From contig VSNB01000113.1 of NCBI GenBank assembly GCA_009774055.1, positions 1 to 9,798 on the forward strand: a DNA stretch of 9,798 nt, read 5' to 3'. Source of the stretch: Clostridiales bacterium. Its GTDB lineage: Bacteria; Bacillota; Clostridia; Oscillospirales; Oscillospiraceae. Below the pieces are notes generated by a model. The model worked only from the letters and a program-made list of their open reading frames with translations. It was not told the DNA's origin and made no database searches. Numbering within the stretch: position 1 is the first letter of the stretch; every line of letters begins with the position of its first letter. Both the position numbers and the translations under genes were made by a program. Of the stretch, positions 1 to 5,397 are shown one piece after another.

Positions 1-17
1 CACCTATTGGTACAGCT

Positions 18-50
18 TCTTATTTCCGAGCTTTAAGCTCGGAAATAAGA
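18..50. repeat. Perfect palindrome, 16-bp arms
   Basis: Arms at 18-33 and 35-50 are exact reverse complements around a single central T at 34. A second, shorter inverted pair (ACCTAT at 2-7, ATAGGT at 52-57) flanks it with an asymmetric 10-nt against 1-nt gap. On both strands the 3' side of the stem is A-rich and no T-run follows, so it does not look like an intrinsic terminator. It could be a protein binding site, an RNA processing hairpin or the end of a small mobile repeat. The gene it belongs to lies outside the window. Confidence 0.7.
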
Positions 51-161
51 CATAGGTCATTAACGCGCCAAGAGAAAAACACAGAAGCCTGCCGCCTCCT
101 TGTCAATCTGCACAGAATCCCTGCCCCTTATTTGCTGAAACGCCGAAAATTTTCAAAAAAC

Positions 162-195
162 TTGACTTTTTCCAGGCTAGCCCTTATGCTATAAA
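162..195 (+). promoter_or_regulatory. Sigma-A promoter of the ABC ATPase gene
   Basis: The -35 box TTGACT (162-167) is separated by exactly 17 bp from TATGCT (185-190). An overlapping extended -10, TGCTATAAA (187-195), is a second possible reading. An A-rich stretch and the palindrome GAAAATTTTC (145-154) lie just upstream and could serve as an UP element or operator. Transcription would start near 197-203, which leaves a leader of about 200 nt before the ATPase start codon. Confidence 0.65.
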
Positions 196-199
196 TAGC

Positions 200-398
200 T
201 TGAGCGGCAACGCTCAGGTATTAAAATCATGAGCTGCCACGCCACTCCACAAAATGGCGCGGCAGACTGACAAGAAAGGATGACATCCGCGTAGGCGTGC
301 GGTGCGGCATTGTGGAGACATGCCGTAATGGGCCGGAGGGTTCGCTCCTCCTGTCCGAGGCGGAATCTGCGGAGGCAGTTTCGCTGACGCCTGGAAGA
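200..398 (+). promoter_or_regulatory. Structured 5' leader of the ABC ATPase gene
   Basis: A string of hairpins can be drawn by eye. H1 is TGAGCG-GCAA-CGCTCA (201-216), with a GNRA tetraloop. H2 pairs 234-244 with 255-265 with one mismatch. H3 pairs 303-310 with 320-327. H4 is GGAGGG-TTCG-C-CCTCC (335-351) with one bulged T. H5 pairs 360-365 with 379-384 and 367-370 with 375-378, holding GGAG in its loop. An alternative pairing, 358-362 with 388-392, excludes the outer part of H5. No known riboswitch consensus is recognised. The only purine-rich stretch next to the start, GGAAG (393-397), is too close to be a normal Shine-Dalgarno site, while GGAGG at 371-375 is too far away and buried in H5. 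Translation may therefore depend on how the leader folds. Confidence 0.45.
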
Positions 399-1592
399 AT
401 GGCAACTGTATCCCTGAAGAACGTCATGAAGATCTACCCCCACAGCGGCGACGAGAAGAAGAAAAAGAAGAAGAAGGGCGATGCTCCCGAGAAGAAGTCC
501 AACCTTCAGATCACCGACCGCGGCGTCGTCGCCGTCCAGCAGTTCAACCTGGACATCGCCGATCAGGAGTTTATTGTTCTGGTTGGTCCCTCCGGCTGCG
601 GCAAGTCCACCACTCTGCGCATGGTGGCCGGCCTGGAAGAGATCAGCGAGGGCCAGCTCCTTATCGACGGCAAGGTCATGAACGATGTGGCCCCCAAGGA
701 CCGCGACATCGCCATGGTCTTCCAGTCCTACGCCCTGTACCCCCATATGACGGTCTACGAGAACATGGCCTTCTCCCTGAAGCTGAAGAAGGTGCCCAAG
801 GACGAGATTGACCGCAAGGTCAAGGAAGCCGCCGAGATTCTGGACATCACCCAGTACCTCGACCGGAAGCCCAAGGCTCTGTCCGGCGGCCAGCGCCAGC
901 GTGTTGCCATCGGCCGCGCCATCGTGCGTGAGCCCAAGGTGTTCCTCATGGACGAGCCTCTGTCCAACCTGGACGCCAAGCTCCGTAACCAGATGCGCGC
1001 CGAGATCATCAAGCTGCGTCAGAAGATCAACACCACTTTCATCTACGTCACCCACGACCAGACCGAGGCCATGACCCTTGGTGACCGCATCGTCATCATG
1101 CGCGACGGCTTCATCCAGCAGATCGGCACCCCCCAGCAGGTGTTCGACCATCCCGCCAACCTCTTCGTCGCCGGCTTCATCGGCACCCCCCAGATGAACT
1201 TCTTCGATGCGAAGCTGGAGAAGGATGGCAGCGGCTACTATGTCACTGTGGCCGGCGCCCGCATGGAGCTGCCCGCTGACAAGCAGGACGCGCTCAAGAA
1301 GAAGAATGCCGCGCCGCAGGACATCACTCTGGGCATCCGTCCCGACCATATCACCCTGTGCGATGCCAGCGCTCCCCACGCCCTGTCCGCCACCGTGGAC
1401 GTCACCGAGCTGATGGGCGCCACCATCCACATGCACGTGAACGTGGCCGGCAAGGACGCCATCATCATTCTGCCCACTATTGACCTCACCGGCGAGCAGA
1501 AGAACCTGACCTACGGCGCCAAGATCAACGTCACCTTCGGCGGCAACGTCGTGCACCTGTTCAGCAAGGCCGACGAGAAGAGCCTGCTGTAA
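399..1592 (+). CDS. msmX: Sugar ABC transporter ATP-binding protein (MsmX/UgpC family)
   Basis: This is the cytoplasmic ATPase of carbohydrate ABC importers (MsmX/UgpC/MalK type), 397 residues. All nucleotide-binding motifs are intact: Walker A GPSGCGKST (63-71), Q-loop Q109, signature LSGGQ (161-165), Walker B VFLMDE (181-186) and switch His219. Residues from about 240 to the end form the TOBE/OB-like regulatory region usual for the family. The ATG at 399 is chosen because the residues after it match the family N-terminus; an upstream GTG at 297 would add 34 unrelated residues. Walker A lies some 26 residues later than in B. subtilis MsmX, because of a lysine-rich insertion (seven consecutive Lys at 20-26) after Tyr13. 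No permease or binding-protein gene is adjacent and a terminator follows directly. This fits a shared ATPase serving several importers. The symbol follows family resemblance; ugpC is an equally used name. Confidence 0.95.
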   Translation: MATVSLKNVMKIYPHSGDEKKKKKKKGDAPEKKSNLQITDRGVVAVQQFNLDIADQEFIVLVGPSGCGKSTTLRMVAGLEEISEGQLLIDGKVMNDVAPKDRDIAMVFQSYALYPHMTVYENMAFSLKLKKVPKDEIDRKVKEAAEILDITQYLDRKPKALSGGQRQRVAIGRAIVREPKVFLMDEPLSNLDAKLRNQMRAEIIKLRQKINTTFIYVTHDQTEAMTLGDRIVIMRDGFIQQIGTPQQVFDHPANLFVAGFIGTPQMNFFDAKLEKDGSGYYVTVAGARMELPADKQDALKKKNAAPQDITLGIRPDHITLCDASAPHALSATVDVTELMGATIHMHVNVAGKDAIIILPTIDLTGEQKNLTYGAKINVTFGGNVVHLFSKADEKSLL

Positions 1593-1611
1593 CGAACATA
1601 CCTTTGCGCAG

Positions 1612-1647
1612 AAAAGGCCCCGGAGCTGCGGCTCCGGGGCCCTTTTT
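1612..1647. terminator. Strong bidirectional intrinsic terminator
   Basis: An 11-bp GC-rich stem, GGCCCCGGAGC (1616-1626) with GCTCCGGGGCC (1631-1641), encloses a TGCG loop. It is followed by TTTTT (1643-1647) on the plus strand and by TTTT (complement of 1612-1615) on the minus strand. It ends the ATPase gene 20 nt after its stop codon and can also end the minus-strand unit that starts near 1839. Confidence 0.93.
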
Positions 1648-1651
1648 CGCT

Positions 1652-1792
1652 TCAGGTTTCCCCTCCCGCGTCCAGATACATGTCCTCCGCTTCCATCAGG
1701 GCCTGGCGCAGGTCCTCCGCAATTTTTAAAACCTGCACATTATAACAAGGGCCCAGTATGGCGATATTTACGCAGTAAACAGAACAATACAT
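1652..1792 (-). CDS. Hypothetical small protein, 46 aa
   Basis: This is a 46-codon ORF from ATG at 1792 to TGA at 1652-1654. The N-terminal 20 residues are Cys/Val/Ile-rich (Cys at 3, 7 and 16). The C-terminal half (from about residue 19) is an acidic amphipathic helix-like stretch with GC-rich codons like those of the neighbouring genes and two AED repeats. A very good minus-strand promoter lies 54-82 bp upstream of the start and a strong terminator lies 5 nt past the stop, so the region is probably transcribed. The weak point is translation: the nearest Shine-Dalgarno, GAGGAG (1816-1821), is 23 nt from this ATG. It fits better a GTG at 1806 that opens a 12-codon ORF (1768-1806) in another frame. 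I do not recognise the protein. The transcript could also be a small RNA or the degraded end of an older gene. Confidence 0.35.
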   Translation of the reverse strand: MYCSVYCVNIAILGPCYNVQVLKIAEDLRQALMEAEDMYLDAGGET

Positions 1793-1845
1793 AAACTGCT
1801 GCTCACATCATCATACTCCTCGTTAACTTCTGATTTGTTGAGCTG

Positions 1846-1874
1846 ATTATCACATAAGGCTCCTGCGATATCAA
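1846..1874 (-). promoter_or_regulatory. Minus-strand sigma-A promoter for the small ORF or RNA
   Basis: Read on the minus strand, TTGATA (1874-1869) is followed after exactly 17 bp by GATAAT (1851-1846), which is preceded by TGT and so has an extended -10. Transcription would begin near 1839 and run to the terminator at 1612-1641, giving a transcript of roughly 225 nt. Confidence 0.6.
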
Positions 1875-1923
1875 TGCGCTTTTGTGAAAATTACCGAAGT
1901 TGTATCCTGGCAGCGCTTTCCTG

Positions 1924-1956
1924 AAAAGGGACCCTGTTTCTACATGCTTCCCTTTT
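1924..1956. terminator. Possible terminator of the GNAT-sirtuin operon
   Basis: AAAAGGGA (1924-1931) and TCCCTTTT (1949-1956) form a perfect 8-bp inverted repeat with a 17-nt loop, 38 nt beyond the sirtuin stop codon. Read on the minus strand the stem ends in TTTT. The stem is short, AU-rich at its base and has a large loop, so it is weak compared with the terminator at 1612-1647. Confidence 0.35.
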
Positions 1957-1993
1957 GGCCGTCTTTGTGTTATACTGGCCTTAAGACCTGTAT

Positions 1994-2713
1994 TCACAGG
2001 CCCTGCAGCTGAGCCATGACCTCTCCGATCGGCTCGGTGATGGTCAGATCGGCCCCCGTGCCCAGGGCGGATTTGTTGATGACCGCCAGTTTGTTCCCCC
2101 GGTAGTACCGTACCAGCCCTGCCGCTGGGTACACTGTCAGGGACGTGCCCCCGATGATGAGCACGTCTGCCTGCCGGATGGCGGAGACGGACCTTGCCAG
2201 CACGTCCTCGCTGAGGCCCTCCTCGTAGAGGACCACGTCCGGCTTGATGATCCCGCCGCACCGGCACCGAGGCACGCCGGCGCTGTTTACGATGTCCTCC
2301 ACCCCGTGGAATGCGCCGCACCTGGCGCAGTAATTGCGCAGGACGCTGCCGTGGAGCTCCAGGACATTTCGGCTCCCCGCCTTCTGGTGGAGGCCGTCGA
2401 TGTTCTGGGTGATGACCGCTTTCAGCTTTCCCGCCGCCTCCCACTCCGCCAGCTTTTTATGGGCGGCGTTGGGCTGCGCGTCCAGATAAAGCATTTTGTT
2501 GCGGTAAAAGCGGAAAAATTCCTCCGGATTCACCTCATAGAAGCTGTGGCTCAGGATGGTTTCCGGGGGGTAGTCGTATTCCTGATTGTAGAGGCCGTCG
2601 GTGCTGCGGAAATCAGGGATGCCGCTCTCCGTGCTGACCCCGGCCCCGCCGAAAAAGACGATGTTTTCGCTGTGGTCGATCCAGTCCTTCAATGTTTTGA
2701 CCGCTTCCGTCAT
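1994..2713 (-). CDS. cobB: NAD-dependent protein deacylase, Sir2 family
   Basis: This sirtuin removes acyl groups from lysine side chains using NAD+, giving nicotinamide and O-acyl-ADP-ribose; it acts in the cytoplasm. At 239 residues it is the usual size for a bacterial single-domain sirtuin. The NAD-binding motif GAGVSTESGIPDFR is at 23-36, TQNIDGLH at 102-109 and the catalytic His at 121 in LHGS. The zinc-binding cysteines are C129, C132, C150 and C152, and the KPDVVLYEE loop (157-165) follows. Its ATG overlaps the TGA of the upstream acetyltransferase gene by 4 bases (2710-2713), so the two are almost certainly co-transcribed and translationally coupled. The substrate is unknown. Classical partners such as acetyl-CoA synthetase are not in this window. 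Confidence 0.93.
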   Translation of the reverse strand: MTEAVKTLKDWIDHSENIVFFGGAGVSTESGIPDFRSTDGLYNQEYDYPPETILSHSFYEVNPEEFFRFYRNKMLYLDAQPNAAHKKLAEWEAAGKLKAVITQNIDGLHQKAGSRNVLELHGSVLRNYCARCGAFHGVEDIVNSAGVPRCRCGGIIKPDVVLYEEGLSEDVLARSVSAIRQADVLIIGGTSLTVYPAAGLVRYYRGNKLAVINKSALGTGADLTITEPIGEVMAQLQGL

Positions 2714-3177
2714 AGCGATTCCTCCATGGTATGTCTGTACATCCGGCTGGGCTCGCTCTCGCCGTCCCCCAGGGCTGGGCAGAAAAATTCCCAGCCGTAC
2801 CGCTCATAAAAGGTCGTGTGGTCCGTCAGCAGGTAGAGCGTCCTGACTCCCAGGTCCGCCATGTCCCGGCAGACATGGTTCAATAACGCCCCCGCGATGC
2901 CCCGGCGACGATACGCCTCCTCCACATAGACGGCGCACACGTTGGGCGTCAGGTCCTTCCGGTCATGGAAGTCGTTTTCGATCACGCCCAGACCGCCGAC
3001 GATCCATCTGTCCGCTACAGCCATATACCACTGGGGGGCCGGGCTCCTGCCCGCGAGGCACTCTTCCATGCTCTCCCGATATGCCTCCAGCGGGATGCCC
3101 CATTTCTCATGGAACCACGCTGCGGCCTCTTCCTTCCGCTCCGGATGCTCCCGGAGCTTTACGATTTCACATTCCAT
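2710..3177 (-). CDS. GNAT family N-acetyltransferase
   Basis: This 155-residue acetyl-CoA-dependent N-acetyltransferase carries the GNAT acetyl-CoA pyrophosphate loop in the R-x-x-G-x-A form: R90-R-R-G-I-A95, following strand VCAVYVEEAY. A second conserved patch, TLYLLTDHTTFYERYGWEF (113-131), holds the Tyr of the family's C-terminal motif B. An excellent Shine-Dalgarno, GGAGG (complement of 3184-3188), lies 6 nt before the ATG. It is the first gene of a two-gene operon with the sirtuin. The pairing suggests a writer and eraser of the same modification, but small single-domain GNATs often act on small molecules, so the substrate is open. Confidence 0.88.
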   Translation of the reverse strand: MECEIVKLREHPERKEEAAAWFHEKWGIPLEAYRESMEECLAGRSPAPQWYMAVADRWIVGGLGVIENDFHDRKDLTPNVCAVYVEEAYRRRGIAGALLNHVCRDMADLGVRTLYLLTDHTTFYERYGWEFFCPALGDGESEPSRMYRHTMEESL

Positions 3178-3218
3178 AGGAATCCTCCAGATTTTTATCA
3201 GAAAAGGAGCTTTTTGTT

Positions 3219-3554
3219 ATGAACATCCAAATCTTCGGCTCGTCCAAGTGCTTCGACACCAAAAAGGCGGAGCGGTGGTTCAAGGAGCGGCGGGTCAAGT
3301 ACCAGTATATCGACCTGCCCAAAAAGGGCTTCTCCCTGGGGGAGTACCGCTCCATCCGGCAGAAGCTGGCCTACCAGCAGCTGGTGAACACGAAGTGCAA
3401 AGCCTATCAGGATTTATACATGGCGTATATCACCCCCGACGCGGCGGAGGATAAGCTCTTTGAGAATCCCCAGCTCTTCCTCACCCCCATCGTCCGCAAC
3501 GGAAAGCTTGTCACCGTGGGCTACTGCCCGGAGGTGTGGGAGACGTGGGAATGA
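3219..3554 (+). CDS. ArsC/Spx-family thioredoxin-fold protein
   Basis: This 111-residue member of the ArsC/Spx/YffB family has a glutaredoxin-like fold. It opens with a beta strand (NIQIFGSS) and the single reactive Cys11 in SSKCFDTKKAERWF, where arsenate reductases have C-x-x-x-R/K. It continues with the helical insertion typical of ArsC and a conserved TPIVRNGKLVTVGY segment (89-102) that includes the TP (probable cis-Pro) next to the active site. Cys60 and Cys103 are further thiols that might form a disulfide with Cys11. It lacks the CxxC redox switch of Spx, and no arsenic genes are near. Likely roles are a thiol reductase or regulatory adaptor. GGAG (3206-3209) precedes the ATG by 9 nt, and the stop overlaps the next start as ATGA. 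Confidence 0.82.
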   Translation: MNIQIFGSSKCFDTKKAERWFKERRVKYQYIDLPKKGFSLGEYRSIRQKLAYQQLVNTKCKAYQDLYMAYITPDAAEDKLFENPQLFLTPIVRNGKLVTVGYCPEVWETWE

Positions 3555-4390
3555 CATTGGAAGCGCTGCTGCCCAGGCTGGAATTTGCCTGCGGCATAGA
3601 GGACGCCATACGCCGGGAAATCCACCGGGACCCGGAGCGAATCCGCGCCCTGGCGGCGGAAGCGTATCAGGGGGAGTCGTTCGAGTTCCGCCTCCGCGCC
3701 TCCGGGCCGCTGACGCGGCTGGCCGTGGTCACCTGGCTCCTGACGGAAAAATATGACGCCTACAGGGCGAAGGGGATGTCCGACGCCGCTGTTTTTGAGA
3801 CATTCAAGGACGTCTCCCTGCGGGCCGGGCTGTACCGGGACAAGAACGGTGAGGCCGGACTGTCCGAAGATGACGTGATATGGTTCCGCCACATCATGAA
3901 TGCAGGCATTTTCAAATTCGGCGCGCTGCAGTTCCAGCCTCTGGAAATGATATATCTGGACGAGGAGACCATCGGCGAGCCGTATATGACGTTCACGAGG
4001 GAACAGAAAGAACGCCTGCCTGCAGGGAGCCCGGTGATTAACTGCCACATACAGCGGGGCGCGGACCTGAACGCCCCGCTGGTCAGCCGGTCGCTGGAGG
4101 AAGCGGAACGCTTCTTCGCGGAAGGTTTTCCAGCCGCCCCGTTTAAGGCATTCTTCTGCGCCAGCTGGATGCTGTATCCGCCCATGGTGGCGCGGCTTCC
4201 CTCAGATTCCCGCATCCGGCAGTTTGCGGAGCGGTTTACGGTCATTGGATACTGCGCCGATGTCGAACAGGCCCTGGAGAATCTTTTTGACGGCGGACGG
4301 GAGCCGCCTGCCGGCGGGACCTCCCTGCAGAGAATGGCTCTGGAGCATCCGGAGCGGTTCGGCTTCGCCTGCGGCGTGATCGAACTGTGA
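3551..4390 (+). CDS. Two-domain GNAT-like acyltransferase (NAT_N + GNAT_C)
   Basis: This 279-residue protein resembles Firmicutes 'acyltransferase domain-containing' proteins with an N-terminal N-acyltransferase domain (NAT_N, DUF5596) and a GNAT-like C-terminal domain (GNAT_C, DUF5597). The first domain shows the pattern from LAVVTWLLTEKYDAYRAKG to LSEDDVIWFRHIMNAGIFKFGALQFQP (57-130). The second shows INCHIQRGADLNAPLVSRSL (163-182), then FCASWMLYP (202-210) and LPSDSRIRQFAERF (216-229). These family assignments are from memory of the domain patterns. The ATG at 3551 is preferred over a GTG at 3536 because it overlaps the upstream stop by 4 bases (ATGA) and has GGAGG (3530-3534) 16 nt upstream plus GGGAG closer. 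It is coupled to the ArsC-like gene and ends 6 bp from the convergent rhomboid-like gene with no terminator between. The substrate is unknown. Confidence 0.78.
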   Translation: MTLEALLPRLEFACGIEDAIRREIHRDPERIRALAAEAYQGESFEFRLRASGPLTRLAVVTWLLTEKYDAYRAKGMSDAAVFETFKDVSLRAGLYRDKNGEAGLSEDDVIWFRHIMNAGIFKFGALQFQPLEMIYLDEETIGEPYMTFTREQKERLPAGSPVINCHIQRGADLNAPLVSRSLEEAERFFAEGFPAAPFKAFFCASWMLYPPMVARLPSDSRIRQFAERFTVIGYCADVEQALENLFDGGREPPAGGTSLQRMALEHPERFGFACGVIEL

Positions 4391-4396
4391 GGGCGT

Positions 4397-5248
4397 TTAC
4401 TCTATGTGATGGGTATGATTGAAGATATGCTCCTCACAGAAGCAGTGGTACCCCGTACACTTGGAGCAGTAGCGGAACTGGAGGTCCGGGAAATCCGTGT
4501 CCGTGCGGCCGCAGACCTCACACTTGTGGTTGTAGCCCTTCTGCCGCTTCTGCTCCTTCACCGCCTTGCGGAACTGGACCGCCTCGGAGCGGTGACGGGC
4601 CTGGAACCGGTCCACCCGCCGGGAGAAGTCGGGGGAGAAAAAGACGAACAGGTTCAGCATGGCGATGACGGGCATCAGGGCCATGCCCCACTGCCGCGCG
4701 GCCAGGTGCTGGAGAATCTGGATCACGTACAGCGCGCCCTCCAGAACGGCCAGCCACTTCATCTTGATAGGCAGGATGAAATAGATGCGCACCATGGCGT
4801 CCGGGTAGGTCAGGGCATAGGCCATGAACAGGGCGGTATTGACATAGCTGGCGCCGAAGAGCGCGATGGGCTGGCGGTCGATGGCGTACACCAAAAGCGC
4901 CGCCAGGGCGGACAGCAGCGTTCCGCTGAGGTAGTAGATCGTGAACTTCGCACTCCCCCACAGTCGCTCCAGGGCGTCCCCCAGCCAGTAGTAGAACATC
5001 AGCGAGACGACCAGCCAGAACCCGCCGTTGGTGGGAATCAGCACATATGTCGCCAGCCGCCAGACCTGCCCGTGGAGCACCGCTTCAGGGGACATGGCCA
5101 GGGCGGACAGCAGCAGGCCGGATTTGTCAAAAATGCTGACCACGTAGATCAGCGCATTGGCGATCACGATATACCGCATGAGCCCGGGAATCCCCAGCCG
5201 GGGATGGAGGGCGCAGAAGCGGTCGATGGCGTCGTTCAGCTTTCTCAA
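4397..5248 (-). CDS. Rhomboid-fold membrane protein with zinc-binding C-terminal tail
   Basis: This 283-residue protein has about six hydrophobic segments between residues 24 and 205. It carries rhomboid landmarks: the L1-loop WR pair (W63-R64), the GDALERLWGSAKFTIYYLSG stretch (90-109), G132-A-S134 in place of GxSG, and H181-L in place of the TM6 HLxG. The Ser-His distance (47) is close to that in E. coli GlpG (53). However, the second Gly of GxSG is Tyr135, and the TM2 H-x-x-x-N is absent. It is therefore either a divergent protease or a pseudoprotease. After a basic linker, residues 243-281 hold C243/C246, C261/C264, C269/C271, H274 and H278/H280/H281, enough ligands for two zinc ions. The start is TTG, set by AGGAGG (complement of 5257-5262) 8 nt upstream; no ATG lies near. 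Confidence 0.8.
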   Translation of the reverse strand: MRKLNDAIDRFCALHPRLGIPGLMRYIVIANALIYVVSIFDKSGLLLSALAMSPEAVLHGQVWRLATYVLIPTNGGFWLVVSLMFYYWLGDALERLWGSAKFTIYYLSGTLLSALAALLVYAIDRQPIALFGASYVNTALFMAYALTYPDAMVRIYFILPIKMKWLAVLEGALYVIQILQHLAARQWGMALMPVIAMLNLFVFFSPDFSRRVDRFQARHRSEAVQFRKAVKEQKRQKGYNHKCEVCGRTDTDFPDLQFRYCSKCTGYHCFCEEHIFNHTHHIE

Positions 5249-5286
5249 AAGAGATTCCTCCTGTGTTTCGTAATCTGGTAAATGGT

Positions 5287-5315
5287 ATTGTACTCCATTT
5301 TCCGGGAAAAGTCAT
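5287..5315 (-). promoter_or_regulatory. Promoter of the rhomboid-like gene
   Basis: On the minus strand ATGACT (5315-5310) is followed after 17 bp by TACAAT (5292-5287), which matches the -10 consensus at five of six positions. The spacer contains the palindrome TTTTCC-G-GGAAAA (5298-5310). The start codon lies about 39 bp downstream of the -10. Confidence 0.5.
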
Positions 5316-5382
5316 TACAAATTTGTGACCAACCGGGGGAAAGTGAAAATTTTCTCCCGCTGGCCGCCGCCCGCCGGGCGGC
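5298..5382. promoter_or_regulatory. Palindrome-rich divergent control region
   Basis: The 149-bp spacer between the divergent rhomboid-like and dipeptidase genes holds three short palindromes: TTTTCC-G-GGAAAA (5298-5310), ACAAATTTGT (5317-5326) and GAAAATTTTC (5345-5354). It also holds a GC-rich inverted repeat, GCCGCCCG/CGGGCGGC (5366-5382). The first lies inside the minus-strand promoter spacer and is well placed for a repressor. The last would fold in the dipeptidase mRNA directly before its ribosome binding site. I could not identify a convincing plus-strand promoter. Confidence 0.4.
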
Positions 5383-5397
5383 AGAAAGGAAGCGCTT

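Noticed and set aside
135..155. CcpA cre site upstream of the ATPase promoter
   Set aside because: The TGAAACG stretch is one base short of the TG-to-CG spacing of the cre consensus, and the second half is missing.
280..294. Four-codon upstream ORF in the ATPase leader (ATG 280, TAG 292-294)
   Set aside because: The AAAGG sequence abuts the ATG with no spacer, and so short a frame is expected by chance.
297..398. GTG at 297 as start of the ATPase gene
   Set aside because: It would add 34 residues unlike any family member and place the structured leader inside the coding sequence; the ATG at 399 begins the conserved N-terminus.
456..476. Programmed frameshift at the run of lysine codons
   Set aside because: The run has only five consecutive A bases, so the slippery heptamer A-AAA-AAG is not complete, and the zero frame continues through a full-length conserved protein.
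189..1556. 455-codon open frame on the minus strand across the ABC ATPase gene
   Set aside because: It is a shadow caused by GC-rich codons of the real gene. Its product is low-complexity (Gly/Val/Leu/His-rich), and the plus-strand frame has all ABC ATPase motifs.
1948..1976. Plus-strand promoter with extended -10 TGTTATACT (1968-1976)
   Set aside because: The -10 is good but the hexamer at -35 (TTCCCT) is poor, and transcription would run antisense into the sirtuin gene. Left as a possible antisense start only.
4406..5281. 291-codon plus-strand frame opposite the rhomboid-like gene
   Set aside because: It lacks a ribosome binding site and has charged low-complexity composition, while the minus-strand frame has membrane segments, motifs and a perfect Shine-Dalgarno.
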